In this document: piece after piece, positions 9,675 through 17,942 of the stretch
Position numbering within the stretch: the first letter of the stretch is position 1
Layout of the letters: each line of letters begins with the position of its first letter
DNA from: Halovulum dunhuangense
Lineage (GTDB): Bacteria > Pseudomonadota > Alphaproteobacteria > Rhodobacterales > Rhodobacteraceae
NCBI RefSeq assembly: GCF_013093415.1
Contig: NZ_JABFBC010000001.1
Location: 434,001 to 498,000 of the forward strand
Length of the DNA stretch: 64,000 nucleotides
Direction of reading: 5' to 3'
Program-made: the position numbers and the translations under genes
The notes under the pieces: model-generated
What the model was told of the DNA's origin: nothing
Seen by the model: only the letters and a program-made list of their open reading frames with translations
Database searches by the model: none

Positions 9675-10436
9675 ATGAGTGCAACGCAAGAGACCACCGT
9701 CGACGACAGTGAAATCGCGAAGTTCGAGGCGATGGCCGCCGAATGGTGGGATCCTCACGGGAAGTTCAAGCCGCTTCACATGCTCAACCCGACGCGGCTC
9801 GACTACATCATCGACCAGATCTGCGCCGAGTTCGGGCGCGACCCCAAGGCGCGGGCGCCCTTTGCCGGGTTGCGGATTCTCGATATCGGCTGCGGCGGCG
9901 GACTTCTGTCCGAGCCGATGGCGCGGCTGGGCGCCGAGGTGGTGGGGGCGGACGCGGCCGCGCGCAACATCCCCGTCGCCCGCATCCACGCCGAGCAGTC
10001 GGGCCTGAACATCGACTACCGCCACACCACCGCCGAGGCGCTGGCCGAGGCGGGAGAGCGGTTCGATGTCGTCCTCAACATGGAGGTGGTCGAGCATGTG
10101 GCCGATCCGCTGGTCTATCTTGCCGCCTGCCAGCAGCTTCTGAAACCCGGCGGGCTGATGGTCTGCTCGACCCTCAACCGCAATCCGAAAAGCTACATGA
10201 TGGCGATCATCGGGGCCGAGCATGTCATGCGCTGGCTGCCCAAGGGCACCCATGACTGGAAGAAGTTCATCACCCCGGACGAGCTGTTCGACCTGCTGCG
10301 CAAGGCCGGGCTCGACCCGGTGGACCGCAAGGGCTTCGTGTTCAACCCGGTTGCCTGGTCCTGGCGCATCTCGGATCGCGACCTGAGCGTGAACTACGTC
10401 ACCGCCAGCATCAAGCCCGGCTCAGTCGGCGGCTGA
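9675..10436 (+). CDS. ubiG: Ubiquinone biosynthesis O-methyltransferase
   Basis: UbiG carries out both O-methylations of ubiquinone synthesis from S-adenosylmethionine. The 253-aa protein has the SAM-binding motif [14 protein letters not shown], the MEVVEHV segment and the [12 protein letters not shown] region characteristic of UbiG. An in-frame TTG 27 nt upstream has no properly spaced Shine-Dalgarno, so the ATG was chosen. The 3' end overlaps the convergent marR-type gene by 15 nt. Confidence 0.95.
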   Translation: MSATQETTVDDSEIAKFEAMAAEWWDPHGKFKPLHMLNPTRLDYIIDQICAEFGRDPKARAPFAGLRILDIGCGGGLLSEPMARLGAEVVGADAAARNIPVARIHAEQSGLNIDYRHTTAEALAEAGERFDVVLNMEVVEHVADPLVYLAACQQLLKPGGLMVCSTLNRNPKSYMMAIIGAEHVMRWLPKGTHDWKKFITPDELFDLLRKAGLDPVDRKGFVFNPVAWSWRISDRDLSVNYVTASIKPGSVGG

Positions 10437-10871
10437 CAGCAGCGTCCGCAGCCTGCGCAGGAAGGGCAGGGCCGCGCGCACATTGGCCGGTCCCAGTTCC
10501 TGCATGGCCTTTTCCAGCAGGGGCGCCACGTTGGAAATCGCGTGATCGCGGGCGCGCAGCCCGGCCGGGCTGATCGCCACGAACTTGCGCCGCGCATCGT
10601 CCCAGTCCGGGCGGATATGGACGTAGCCTGCCCGCTCCATCTTGCCCAGCGTGTTGGTCATGGCGGCCTTGGTGACGTGAAAGACCCGCGCCAGCTGCGC
10701 CGGCGTGCGTTCTGCCTGGATACCGGCAAGATAGTTGAGCAGCGTGAAATGCGACAGCTCCATGCCGCGCGGCAAGGCCCGCGACAGGCGCGCGCGCATC
10801 AGCTGGTCCACCGTCGCTATCTCGGAAAACAGCCCGATGGCCAGCGGGTCGGTTTCCTTGCGGTCGTTCAT
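10422..10871 (-). CDS. MarR-family transcriptional regulator
   Basis: The 149-aa protein has the winged-helix layout of MarR repressors: a dimerising helix at the N-terminus, a recognition helix in [19 protein letters not shown], and the wing ([15 protein letters not shown]). The ligand and targets are unknown. Its ATG overlaps the stop of the upstream nitrilase-family gene (ATGA), so the two are co-translated. The 3' end overlaps convergent ubiG by 15 nt. Confidence 0.85.
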   Translation of the reverse strand: MNDRKETDPLAIGLFSEIATVDQLMRARLSRALPRGMELSHFTLLNYLAGIQAERTPAQLARVFHVTKAAMTNTLGKMERAGYVHIRPDWDDARRKFVAISPAGLRARDHAISNVAPLLEKAMQELGPANVRAALPFLRRLRTLLSAAD

Positions 10872-11701
10872 TGCGCCCCGGGGCCCTCGTATTCGCGGTC
10901 GTGCCGCAGGCTGGGAACACGCTGCCGCGCCGCCGCGACCGCGTCGAGGTCCAGATCGACGCAGGCGAAACCCGCTTCGCGGCCCATATCCAGCAGGATC
11001 CTGCCCCAGGGATCGACCACCAGCGAATGGCCATGCGTCTGGCGCTGCCGGTCGCCCGGCCGGGCGGCATGGGTGCCGGTCTGGGCGGGCGCGATGACGA
11101 AGCAGCCGGTCTCGATCGCGCGGGCGCGCAGCAGCGGCTCCCAATGCGCCTCGCCGGTGGGGCGGGTAAAGGCCGAGGGGATCGAGATGATGCTGGCCCC
11201 CGCCTGCGCGAGCTGCCGGTAGAGCGCGGGAAAGCGCAGGTCGTAGCAGATCGTCATGCCCAGTCGCGCGTCGCCCAGCGGGGCCAGGGTGGCCCGGGTG
11301 CCGGGGCGGTAGCCGTCGGATTCGCGGTAGGATTCGCTGCCCAGGTCCACGTCGAACATGTGGATCTTGTCATAGCGCGCCGCGATCCGGCCCTCGGGGG
11401 TCAGCAGGATAGAGCGGTTGGCAAAGCGCGGCTCCTCGGTGCGCAGCGCGAGCGAGCCGATCAGGACATGGACGCCCAGTTCCGCCGCCAGTGCCGAAAG
11501 CGCGGCCAGCGTCGGGTCGTCGGCCTCCTGGCGCAGGACTTCCTCCTGCCGGGCGCGCGAAAGCGAGATGCAGTTCGTCACCTCCGGCGTCGCGATCAGC
11601 GTCGCGCCATCGGCCGCGGCCTGCCGGATCAGCCCTTCGGTCACGGAAAGGTTGGCGGCCGGATCGTCCGACGAGGTCAGCTGGATCAGGCCCGCGCGCA
11701 T
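10868..11701 (-). CDS. Nit-type carbon-nitrogen hydrolase (probable omega-amidase / deaminated-glutathione amidase)
   Basis: The 277-aa protein has the nitrilase-superfamily triad at expected spacing: E40 (TPEVTN), K112 (YDKIHMFD) and C152 (ICYDLRF). It resembles Nit1/Nit2 amidases, which remove deaminated glutathione or alpha-ketoglutaramate. The position 7 nt after glutaredoxin grxC fits a glutathione-related repair role, which is inference. Translation is coupled to the following marR-family gene. Confidence 0.85.
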   Translation of the reverse strand: MRAGLIQLTSSDDPAANLSVTEGLIRQAAADGATLIATPEVTNCISLSRARQEEVLRQEADDPTLAALSALAAELGVHVLIGSLALRTEEPRFANRSILLTPEGRIAARYDKIHMFDVDLGSESYRESDGYRPGTRATLAPLGDARLGMTICYDLRFPALYRQLAQAGASIISIPSAFTRPTGEAHWEPLLRARAIETGCFVIAPAQTGTHAARPGDRQRQTHGHSLVVDPWGRILLDMGREAGFACVDLDLDAVAAARQRVPSLRHDREYEGPGAQ

Positions 11702-11708
11702 CCTGCGC

Positions 11709-11966
11709 TCAGCCGGCCAGAAGCGGGTCGAGCTTGCCGGCGCGATCCAGCGCCGCCATGTCGTCGAAGCCGCCAACATGGGTTTCGCCGACGAAGATCT
11801 GCGGCACGGTGCGGCGCCCATGCGCGCGCTGCATCATCGCGGCGCGCAGGTCGGGATCACGCGAGACATCGATTTCGGTGTAGCTGATGCCCTTCCGGGC
11901 CAGCAGGGATTTCGCCGCCGCGCAATAGCCGCAAAGCGGGGTGGTATAGATTTCGACGGGTTTCAT
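11709..11966 (-). CDS. grxC: Glutaredoxin 3
   Basis: This is an 85-aa single-domain glutaredoxin with a dithiol active site C12-G-Y-C15, the TVPQIFVGETHVGG cis-Pro and glutathione-binding segment, and the usual length. It reduces protein disulfides and glutathione mixed disulfides in the cytosol. The active site reads CGYC rather than the textbook CPYC. It lies between comF and the Nit gene on the minus strand with short gaps, as often seen in alphaproteobacteria. Confidence 0.94.
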   Translation of the reverse strand: MKPVEIYTTPLCGYCAAAKSLLARKGISYTEIDVSRDPDLRAAMMQRAHGRRTVPQIFVGETHVGGFDDMAALDRAGKLDPLLAG

Positions 11967-12001
11967 CGACGGGCCGCTCGCCTCCGGTTGTGCAAGGGCA
12001 T

Positions 12002-12742
12002 CTATATATGGGCAAAGCCCTCCCTTGCAACGCGGGCCACCACCAGCACGTCCACCCGGGCCGCGCCGGCCGCCCGTGCGGCGGCGGCGCAGGCCGCAAG
12101 GGTGGCGCCGGTGGTCATCACGTCGTCGATCAGCAGGACGCGGGCCCCGGGGATCAGGTCGGCCCGCGCGGGGTTCGGGGCCATGACGGCGGCCAGCCGC
12201 GCGAAACGCTCTTCCCGCGTGGCGCCCTTCAGCGGCAGCGTGGCGCGCTGGCGCAGCAGCAGGTCCGGCACGACCTGTCCGCGCGCGCCGAGTTCCGGGC
12301 GGCGCACCAGTTCCGCCGCCTGGTTGCAGCGCCTGCGCAGCAGCCTGGACCAGTGCAGCGGCACCGGGGCCACGACATCCGCCTCGGCCAGCAGGTCCGC
12401 CCCGGCCCGCGCCAGCCAGCGCGCCAGCACCGGTGCCAGGTCCAGCCGGTCGCGGTGTTTCAGGCGCAACAGGATTTCCCGCGCCGGTCCCTCGTACAGG
12501 ACGGCAGCCCGGCCGTGATCCCAGCCGGGCGGGCGGGTGGTGCAATCCTCGCAGCGGGGGCGCTCTCCGGGTGCGGCGGTGGGCACGGGGGTGCCGCAAC
12601 AGTCGCAGGCGGGTCCGGTGATGAAGCGCGTCGCCGCCCAGCAGTCCGGGCAGAGGCCATGCGCCGCGTCGGTCGGTTTCCGGCAGCCGGCGCATTCGGG
12701 CGGGAAGATCAGGTCCAGCAGTCGGGCGGCGGTGCCTGGCAT
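12002..12742 (-). CDS. comF: ComF-family phosphoribosyltransferase-like protein
   Basis: The 246-aa protein has an N-terminal double zinc-ribbon-like region (C17, C20, C31, C34, C46, C48/C49, C64, C67). A type I phosphoribosyltransferase fold follows, with the PRPP loop VLLIDDVMTTGAT at residues 202-214. ComF homologues are needed for DNA uptake or recombination in competent bacteria, and in Rhodobacterales comF is one of the competence-like genes linked to gene transfer agents. The exact reaction is unknown. I see no CtrA box in the 55-nt gap to the divergent neighbour. Confidence 0.87.
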   Translation of the reverse strand: MPGTAARLLDLIFPPECAGCRKPTDAAHGLCPDCWAATRFITGPACDCCGTPVPTAAPGERPRCEDCTTRPPGWDHGRAAVLYEGPAREILLRLKHRDRLDLAPVLARWLARAGADLLAEADVVAPVPLHWSRLLRRRCNQAAELVRRPELGARGQVVPDLLLRQRATLPLKGATREERFARLAAVMAPNPARADLIPGARVLLIDDVMTTGATLAACAAAARAAGAARVDVLVVARVAREGFAHI

Positions 12743-12797
12743 GGGCTTTCCAATCGGGTTCCGGCTCTTTACATCCCCGGCCAGAGAGGAGCCCGAA

Positions 12798-13691
12798 ATG
12801 CCCCCGACCGAGACGCCCCGCCTGACCGACAGAGCAGCACTTGCGCGCCAGCGCGACCGCGCGCGGCGTGAAGGCCCTGCCGATTTCCTTCAGCGTGCCG
12901 CGGCGGAGCAGGTCTCAGAAAGACTGGCCGAGGTTAACAGGCAGTTTCGCGATGTGGCCGTGATCGGGCCGATGGCGGAACTCTGGGCCGGGGTGCTTGC
13001 GGAAGCCGCCGGCATCGCCGCGCCGCGCTGCCTGCCGGATACCGAGGTGCTGGATCTTGCCCCCGCCAGTCTGGATCTCTGCATCCATGCGCTCTCGCTG
13101 CATTGGGCCGATGATCCGGTGGGCCAACTGGTGCAGATGCGCCGTGCGCTGCGTCCCGACGGGCTGATGATCGCGGCGCTGTTCGGCGGCCAGAGCCTGT
13201 CGGAGCTGCGCGCCGTCCTGGCCGAGTCGGAAGTGGAGACAAGCGGCGGGCTGAGCCCGCGCATAGCCCCGATGGCCGAGATCCGCGACCTGGGCGCGCT
13301 GCTGCAACGGGCGGGCTTTGCCTTGCCGGTCGCGGACAGTACCCGGCTGACCGTGACCTATGCCGATGCGCTGGCGCTGATGCGCGACCTGCGCGCGATG
13401 GGGGAAGGCAACGCGCTTGCCGCCCGGAACCGCCGCATGCCGCCGCGCAGCCTGTTCGCCCGCGCCGCGGCCCGCTATGCCGCAGCCTTTCCGGCCGACG
13501 ATGACCCCTCCCGCATCCGGGCCACCGCAGAGATCGTGGTGCTTACCGGCTGGGCCCCTGACGACAGCCAGCAGAAGCCGCTGCGCCCCGGTTCGGCACG
13601 GGCGCGGCTGGCCGATGCGCTGGGCACGGTCGAGAAACCTGCCGGCGAGACGGCGCCTGCGACAGGGGGGCGCGGCAACCGGACCGATTGA
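12798..13691 (+). CDS. SAM-dependent methyltransferase-like protein (BioC/NDUFAF5 type)
   Basis: The 297-aa protein resembles the BioC/NDUFAF5 group: a short N-terminal helix, the degenerate methyltransferase core with LDLCIHALSLHWADD, and RALRPDGLMIAALFGG. The glycine-rich SAM motif I is not visible in usual form. In mitochondria NDUFAF5 hydroxylates a complex I arginine, so a respiratory assembly role is possible but unproven. The ATG has GAGAGGAG upstream. The gene lies before hemH in the same direction. Confidence 0.65.
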   Translation: MPPTETPRLTDRAALARQRDRARREGPADFLQRAAAEQVSERLAEVNRQFRDVAVIGPMAELWAGVLAEAAGIAAPRCLPDTEVLDLAPASLDLCIHALSLHWADDPVGQLVQMRRALRPDGLMIAALFGGQSLSELRAVLAESEVETSGGLSPRIAPMAEIRDLGALLQRAGFALPVADSTRLTVTYADALALMRDLRAMGEGNALAARNRRMPPRSLFARAAARYAAAFPADDDPSRIRATAEIVVLTGWAPDDSQQKPLRPGSARARLADALGTVEKPAGETAPATGGRGNRTD

Positions 13692-13747
13692 CGCCGCCGG
13701 GTGGCGTCTTATTTCGCGTCAAACCAATGGAAGGACGGGCAAGCATC

Positions 13748-14842
13748 ATGTATGACGCTCAAATGTCGTCGGAAAAGAAAATCCTCGTTCATCCCGGAGA
13801 GGGCCGCCTGGCCCATGCCGGTTCGGATCACCCCGCAGTCGCGCGAGCAAAGATCGGCGTCATTCTTGCAAATCTGGGCACGCCGGACGCGACCGATTAC
13901 TGGTCGATGCGGCGCTACCTGAACGAATTTCTCTCGGACCGCCGGGTGATCGACTATTCGCCGTGGCTGTGGCAACCGCTTCTTCAGGCGATCATCCTGA
14001 CCAAGCGCCCCTTCTCCTCGGGCGAGGCCTATCGCGGGATCTGGAACACCGAGCAGGACGAAAGCCCGCTGCTGACGATCACCAAGAACCAGACCGCCAA
14101 GGTCGCGGCCGAGGTGCAGGCGCGGTTCGGCGAGGATGTGATCGTCGATTTCTGCATGCGATACGGCAACCCCTCGACGAAGTCGGTGATCGAGAAGATG
14201 AAGGACCAGGGCTGCGAGAAGATCGTCTTCTTCCCGCTCTATCCGCAGTATTCCGCGCCGACCACCGCGACCGCCTGCGACCAGGCCTTCCGGGTGCTGA
14301 TGAAGATGAACTGGCAGCCCTCGATCCGGACGGTGCCGGCCTATTACGACCACCCCCTCTACATCGAGGCGCTGGCCCAGTCGGTGGAGCGGACCTATGC
14401 CGGGCTGGAACGGCGGCCGGATATCCTTGTCACGTCCTACCACGGGGTGCCCAAGCGCTACCTGATGGAGGGCGACCCCTATCACTGCCAGTGCCGCAAG
14501 ACCTCGCGCCTGCTGGGCGAGCGGCTGGGCTGGGAAAAGGAGCAGATCCGCGTCACCTTCCAGTCGAAATTCGGTCCCGAGGAATGGCTTCAGCCCTATA
14601 CCGTCGAGGAAGTCGCGCGGCTGGCCGAGGCGGGGATGAAGAACATCGCCATCATGGCGCCCGCCTTCTCGTCGGACTGCGTCGAGACGCTGGAAGAGAT
14701 CAACGAGGAGATCAAGGAAAGCTTCGAGGAAGCCGGTGGCGAAAGCTTTACCTACATCCCCTGCCTGAACGACGACGATGCGCATGTCGCCATGATGATG
14801 GCGATCATCGAGCGCGAGACGGCGGGCTGGATCGGCCGCTGA
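13748..14842 (+). CDS. hemH: Ferrochelatase
   Basis: HemH inserts Fe2+ into protoporphyrin IX, the last step of protohaem synthesis. The 364-aa protein has the family core: ANLGTPD at the start of the domain, VDFCMRYGNPS, FPLYPQYSAPTTA, the metal-site TSYHGVP, and FQSKFGPEEWLQPYT. The ATG at 13748 has GGAAGGA 12-18 nt upstream. Nearby in-frame ATGs at 13727 and 13763 cannot be excluded. Haem demand is high here because the sox cytochromes need it. Confidence 0.96.
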   Translation: MYDAQMSSEKKILVHPGEGRLAHAGSDHPAVARAKIGVILANLGTPDATDYWSMRRYLNEFLSDRRVIDYSPWLWQPLLQAIILTKRPFSSGEAYRGIWNTEQDESPLLTITKNQTAKVAAEVQARFGEDVIVDFCMRYGNPSTKSVIEKMKDQGCEKIVFFPLYPQYSAPTTATACDQAFRVLMKMNWQPSIRTVPAYYDHPLYIEALAQSVERTYAGLERRPDILVTSYHGVPKRYLMEGDPYHCQCRKTSRLLGERLGWEKEQIRVTFQSKFGPEEWLQPYTVEEVARLAEAGMKNIAIMAPAFSSDCVETLEEINEEIKESFEEAGGESFTYIPCLNDDDAHVAMMMAIIERETAGWIGR

Positions 14843-14860
14843 CGCGGCCGGTCTGCCAGT

Positions 14861-15037
14861 TCAGGCCGCCGAGGTCGCACCAGCCTGGAAGGCCACCACC
14901 TTGCGCGGCAAGGGCGATACCGGCATGCCGACATATTCCGCGTCACCCACCCGCACCACTTCCCGTCCGTCCGGCAGGCGTTTCACGAACTCGCCCTGAA
15001 CCGAGATGTGGCTGGAAGTCACGATCGTCCTGTACAT
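14861..15037 (-). CDS. Small conserved-looking protein, 58 aa, function unknown
   Basis: A 58-codon frame starts MYRTIVTSSHISVQGEF and ends GATSAA. It has a GGGAGAG Shine-Dalgarno 6 nt before the ATG and codon use like its neighbours (G/C at most third positions). It is basic in the middle (KRLPDGREVVRVG) and has no signal peptide or membrane segment. It converges on hemH with an 18-nt gap. I see no known domain. The Shine-Dalgarno and coding bias support a real gene. Confidence 0.6.
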   Translation of the reverse strand: MYRTIVTSSHISVQGEFVKRLPDGREVVRVGDAEYVGMPVSPLPRKVVAFQAGATSAA

Positions 15038-15162
15038 CGGCGCTCTCCCTTTGGGCGGATCTGCTCATCGATTGGGCAGATTGTTAACGCCTATGTGACG
15101 CAACGCACAAGCTGCGTTCGGCCGGTCCGCGACAATACCGCGCAGCTGTGGCCGCGCTGCCG

Positions 15163-15561
15163 CTACAGCCAGTCGCGCAGGATCGGGATCAGGGGAATGT
15201 CCGCCGGCGGCATCGGGTAGTCGCGCAGCGCGTTGGGGCGGACCCATTTCAGCACCTGCCCTTCCCTCGCCACCGGGGTGCCGTTCCACTTCCGGCAGGC
15301 GAAAAGCGGCATGAGCAGGTGGAAATCCTCGTAGCCATGCGAGGCGAAGGTCAGCGGCGCCAGGCAGCTTTGCCAGGTGTCGATGCCCAGTTCCTCGTGC
15401 AGTTCGCGGATCAGCGCCGACTCTGGCGTCTCTCCCGGCTCGACCTTGCCGCCGGGGAACTCCCAAAGCCCCCCCATAGGCTTGTGCTCCGGGCGCTGCG
15501 CCAGCAGCACCCGGCCGTCAGGGTCGATCAGCGCGACGGCAGAGACGAGGACCGTCTTCAA
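15163..15561 (-). CDS. mutT: MutT-type Nudix 8-oxo-dGTP diphosphatase
   Basis: The 132-aa protein carries the Nudix box (GGKVEPGETPESALIRELHEELGI) directly after the LAQRPEHKPMGGLWEFP segment typical of MutT. MutT hydrolyses oxidised dGTP to prevent A:T to C:G transversions. The start is a TTG overlapping the argJ stop (TTGA), which implies coupling to argJ. This gives the standard MutT length. Confidence 0.9.
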   Translation of the reverse strand: MKTVLVSAVALIDPDGRVLLAQRPEHKPMGGLWEFPGGKVEPGETPESALIRELHEELGIDTWQSCLAPLTFASHGYEDFHLLMPLFACRKWNGTPVAREGQVLKWVRPNALRDYPMPPADIPLIPILRDWL

Positions 15562-16811
15562 GAACGGTAATCCGCGTTGATCGAGATGTAGCCATGCGTC
15601 AGGTCGCAGGTCCAGACCGTGGCCTTGCCCTCGCCCAGGCCGAGACCCACCCGGATCACCAGCTCGGCCCGCTTCATGTAGGCCGCGCCATCCGCCTCGC
15701 GGTAGCCCGGCGCGACCCAGCCATCGGTCGCCACCAGGATATCGCCGAAATGGATCGTGATGCGGTCGCGGTCCGCGGGCTCGCCCGCCTTGCCGATCGC
15801 CATGACGATGCGGCCCCAGTTGGGATCCTCGCCGGCGATGGCGGTCTTGATCAGCGGCGAGTTGGCGATGGACATGCCGATCCGCTTGGCCGAGGCGTCG
15901 GAAACCGCGCCCTCGACCTGCACCTCGACGAATTTCGTGGCCCCCTCGCCGTCGCGCACCAGCTGCTGCGCCAGGTCCAGAAGCACCTCGTGCAGCGCCG
16001 CGCGGAAGGCCGTCGCATCCGCGCTGTCCGCCCGGTCGATCGCGGGCGCGCCCGCGCGGCCCGTCGCCGCCAGCAGCAGGCTGTCCGAGGTCGATGTGTC
16101 GCTGTCCACCGTGATCGCGTTGAAGGTCACGTCGGTCAGCTCGCGCAGCATCTGCTGCAACACGGGTTGCGCCACCGTCGCGTCGGTGAAGACATACGCC
16201 AGCATCGTGGCCATGTCCGGCGCGATCATGCCCGAGCCCTTGGCGATGCCGGCGATCTGCACGGTGGTGCCGCCGATCCCGACGCTGCGCGCGCAGCCCT
16301 TGGGGAAGGTGTCGGTCGTCATGATCGCCTGCGCGGCGTCCCCGATGCCATCCCCGGACAGATGCGCCACCAGCTCGTCCAGCTTCGCGGTAATGCGCTC
16401 GGCCGGCAGCGGCTCTCCGATCACGCCGGTCGAGGACAGGAAGACGTGCCGCTCGGGGATGCCCAGCGCGGCCGCAGCCGCGGTGGCGGTGCGCTGCGCC
16501 GCTTCCATCCCGTTGCGCCCGGTAAAGGCGTTGGCGTTGCCAGAGTTCACGACGATGGCATAGCCCGCCTCGCCCTGCGGCCCGGCGGCAAGGTTCTCTT
16601 CGCACCACAGGACCGGGGCCGAGCGGGTGGCCGATCGTGTGAACACCCCGGCGATGGTGCTGCCGGCCGCGATCTCGGCCAGCATCACGTCGCGCCGGCC
16701 CTTGTAGCGGACCCCCGCCTCGACGGCGGCGAAGCGCACGCCCGCGATCGCGGGCATCTGCGGAAAGCCGCCCGCGGGCGCGAGCGGCGAGACCGGCAGC
16801 GACTTGGCCAT
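15558..16811 (-). CDS. argJ: Bifunctional ornithine acetyltransferase / N-acetylglutamate synthase
   Basis: ArgJ moves the acetyl group from N-acetylornithine to glutamate in the cyclic arginine pathway. Bifunctional forms also make N-acetylglutamate from acetyl-CoA. The 417-aa precursor has the autocleavage site A201-T202 in MATMLAYVFTD; the freed Thr is the nucleophile. SSTGVIGEPLP and KGSGMIAPD are also present. It sits 5 nt after the parvulin gene and overlaps mutT. Confidence 0.95.
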   Translation of the reverse strand: MAKSLPVSPLAPAGGFPQMPAIAGVRFAAVEAGVRYKGRRDVMLAEIAAGSTIAGVFTRSATRSAPVLWCEENLAAGPQGEAGYAIVVNSGNANAFTGRNGMEAAQRTATAAAAALGIPERHVFLSSTGVIGEPLPAERITAKLDELVAHLSGDGIGDAAQAIMTTDTFPKGCARSVGIGGTTVQIAGIAKGSGMIAPDMATMLAYVFTDATVAQPVLQQMLRELTDVTFNAITVDSDTSTSDSLLLAATGRAGAPAIDRADSADATAFRAALHEVLLDLAQQLVRDGEGATKFVEVQVEGAVSDASAKRIGMSIANSPLIKTAIAGEDPNWGRIVMAIGKAGEPADRDRITIHFGDILVATDGWVAPGYREADGAAYMKRAELVIRVGLGLGEGKATVWTCDLTHGYISINADYRS

Positions 16812-16816
16812 CTGGC

Positions 16817-17713
16817 TTACTCCGGCAGGATGCTGTCGTCGCGCACGACCGAGGGGTCGATGCCCTCGATCAGCAGTTCGGGCGATGCGGTTTCGCGCAG
16901 CGCCGCGATGCGGTCGGTGATGGCCTGCTGCTGGACCTGCTGCGCAAGCTGCGGGCGCACTTCCTCCAGCGTCGGGGGCGGCACCTCGCGGGTTTCGTTC
17001 AGGCGCACGACATGCCAGCCGAACTGGGTCTCGACCGGCTCGGAGATGGTCTCCGGCTCCAGCGCGGTGACCGCGGCCTCGAATTCGGGCACCATCATGC
17101 CGGTGCCGAACCAGCCCAGGCTGCCCCCGCGGCCCTGCGCCGACGGATCGGTGGAGCGTTCCTCGGCCAGCGTGGTGAAATCGGCGCCGCCCTCGATCTC
17201 GGCGATGATCGCGCGCGCCTCTTCCTCGGTCGCCACCAGGATGTGCGAGGCGTTGTATTCCGTGGTGGGCTGCGCGTCGCCATAGGCCGCGTCATAGGCG
17301 GCCTGAACATCGGCGTCCTCGACCTCCTGGGCCAGCAGCGCCTGCAGCACGGCCGATGCGTTCAGCGCACGACGCTCGTTCTCGAGCGACAGGCGCACCG
17401 CGTCGGGCACGTCCAGCCCGTCCAGTTCCTGCGCCAGCAGGTGCTGGTCGATCAGCTGGTCGATGATGCCCTGGAACAGGATGTCGTCGGGCAGCTGGCC
17501 CACCTGTGCGGGCAGGTCGCGGCGTACGACCAGCACATGACCCATGGTGAACTCGACATCGCCCACGCGCGCGACGACCGTGTCCGCGGTGACGGTGGGG
17601 GCGGCTTCGGTGGCGGCTTCCGGCGCCGCCGCGTCCTGCGCGGCAAGCGGTGCCGCCAGCCCGAGTGCCAGCGCGGTCATCAGGGCGGTGCGGGAGACAA
17701 GGGGTCTGCTCAT
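16817..17713 (-). CDS. Periplasmic parvulin-type peptidyl-prolyl isomerase
   Basis: The 298-aa protein has a signal peptide (ALALGLAAPLAAQ), an N-terminal SurA-like helical region (about 45-140) and a parvulin domain (about 145-250: ASHILV, GGSLGWFG, FGWHVVRL). Such enzymes fold outer-membrane and secreted proteins. It is divergent from secA across a 229-nt gap, a sensible pairing of export and periplasmic folding. The long open frame upstream of the chosen ATG lacks a signal peptide. Confidence 0.88.
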   Translation of the reverse strand: MSRPLVSRTALMTALALGLAAPLAAQDAAAPEAATEAAPTVTADTVVARVGDVEFTMGHVLVVRRDLPAQVGQLPDDILFQGIIDQLIDQHLLAQELDGLDVPDAVRLSLENERRALNASAVLQALLAQEVEDADVQAAYDAAYGDAQPTTEYNASHILVATEEEARAIIAEIEGGADFTTLAEERSTDPSAQGRGGSLGWFGTGMMVPEFEAAVTALEPETISEPVETQFGWHVVRLNETREVPPPTLEEVRPQLAQQVQQQAITDRIAALRETASPELLIEGIDPSVVRDDSILPE

Positions 17714-17942
17714 GAACTCTCTCTTCTGTCTGAGCCGCATCTGGCGGCGCGGATGGGCCCCGGGCGGGCGGCGTTGACAGGCCAGTACGCGCCGCTTACA
17801 TGGCTTTCGACCCCTATCGGGGCGCGCGTCCGACCGTTCCGTTCCATGTATCCCCTGGGCACTGGACGAGCAAGGCCGCTCGCCGCGCCCGCCACGGATG
17901 ATCGGCCCGCCGCCGGGCCGCAGCAACGGAAACGGACAGTTC

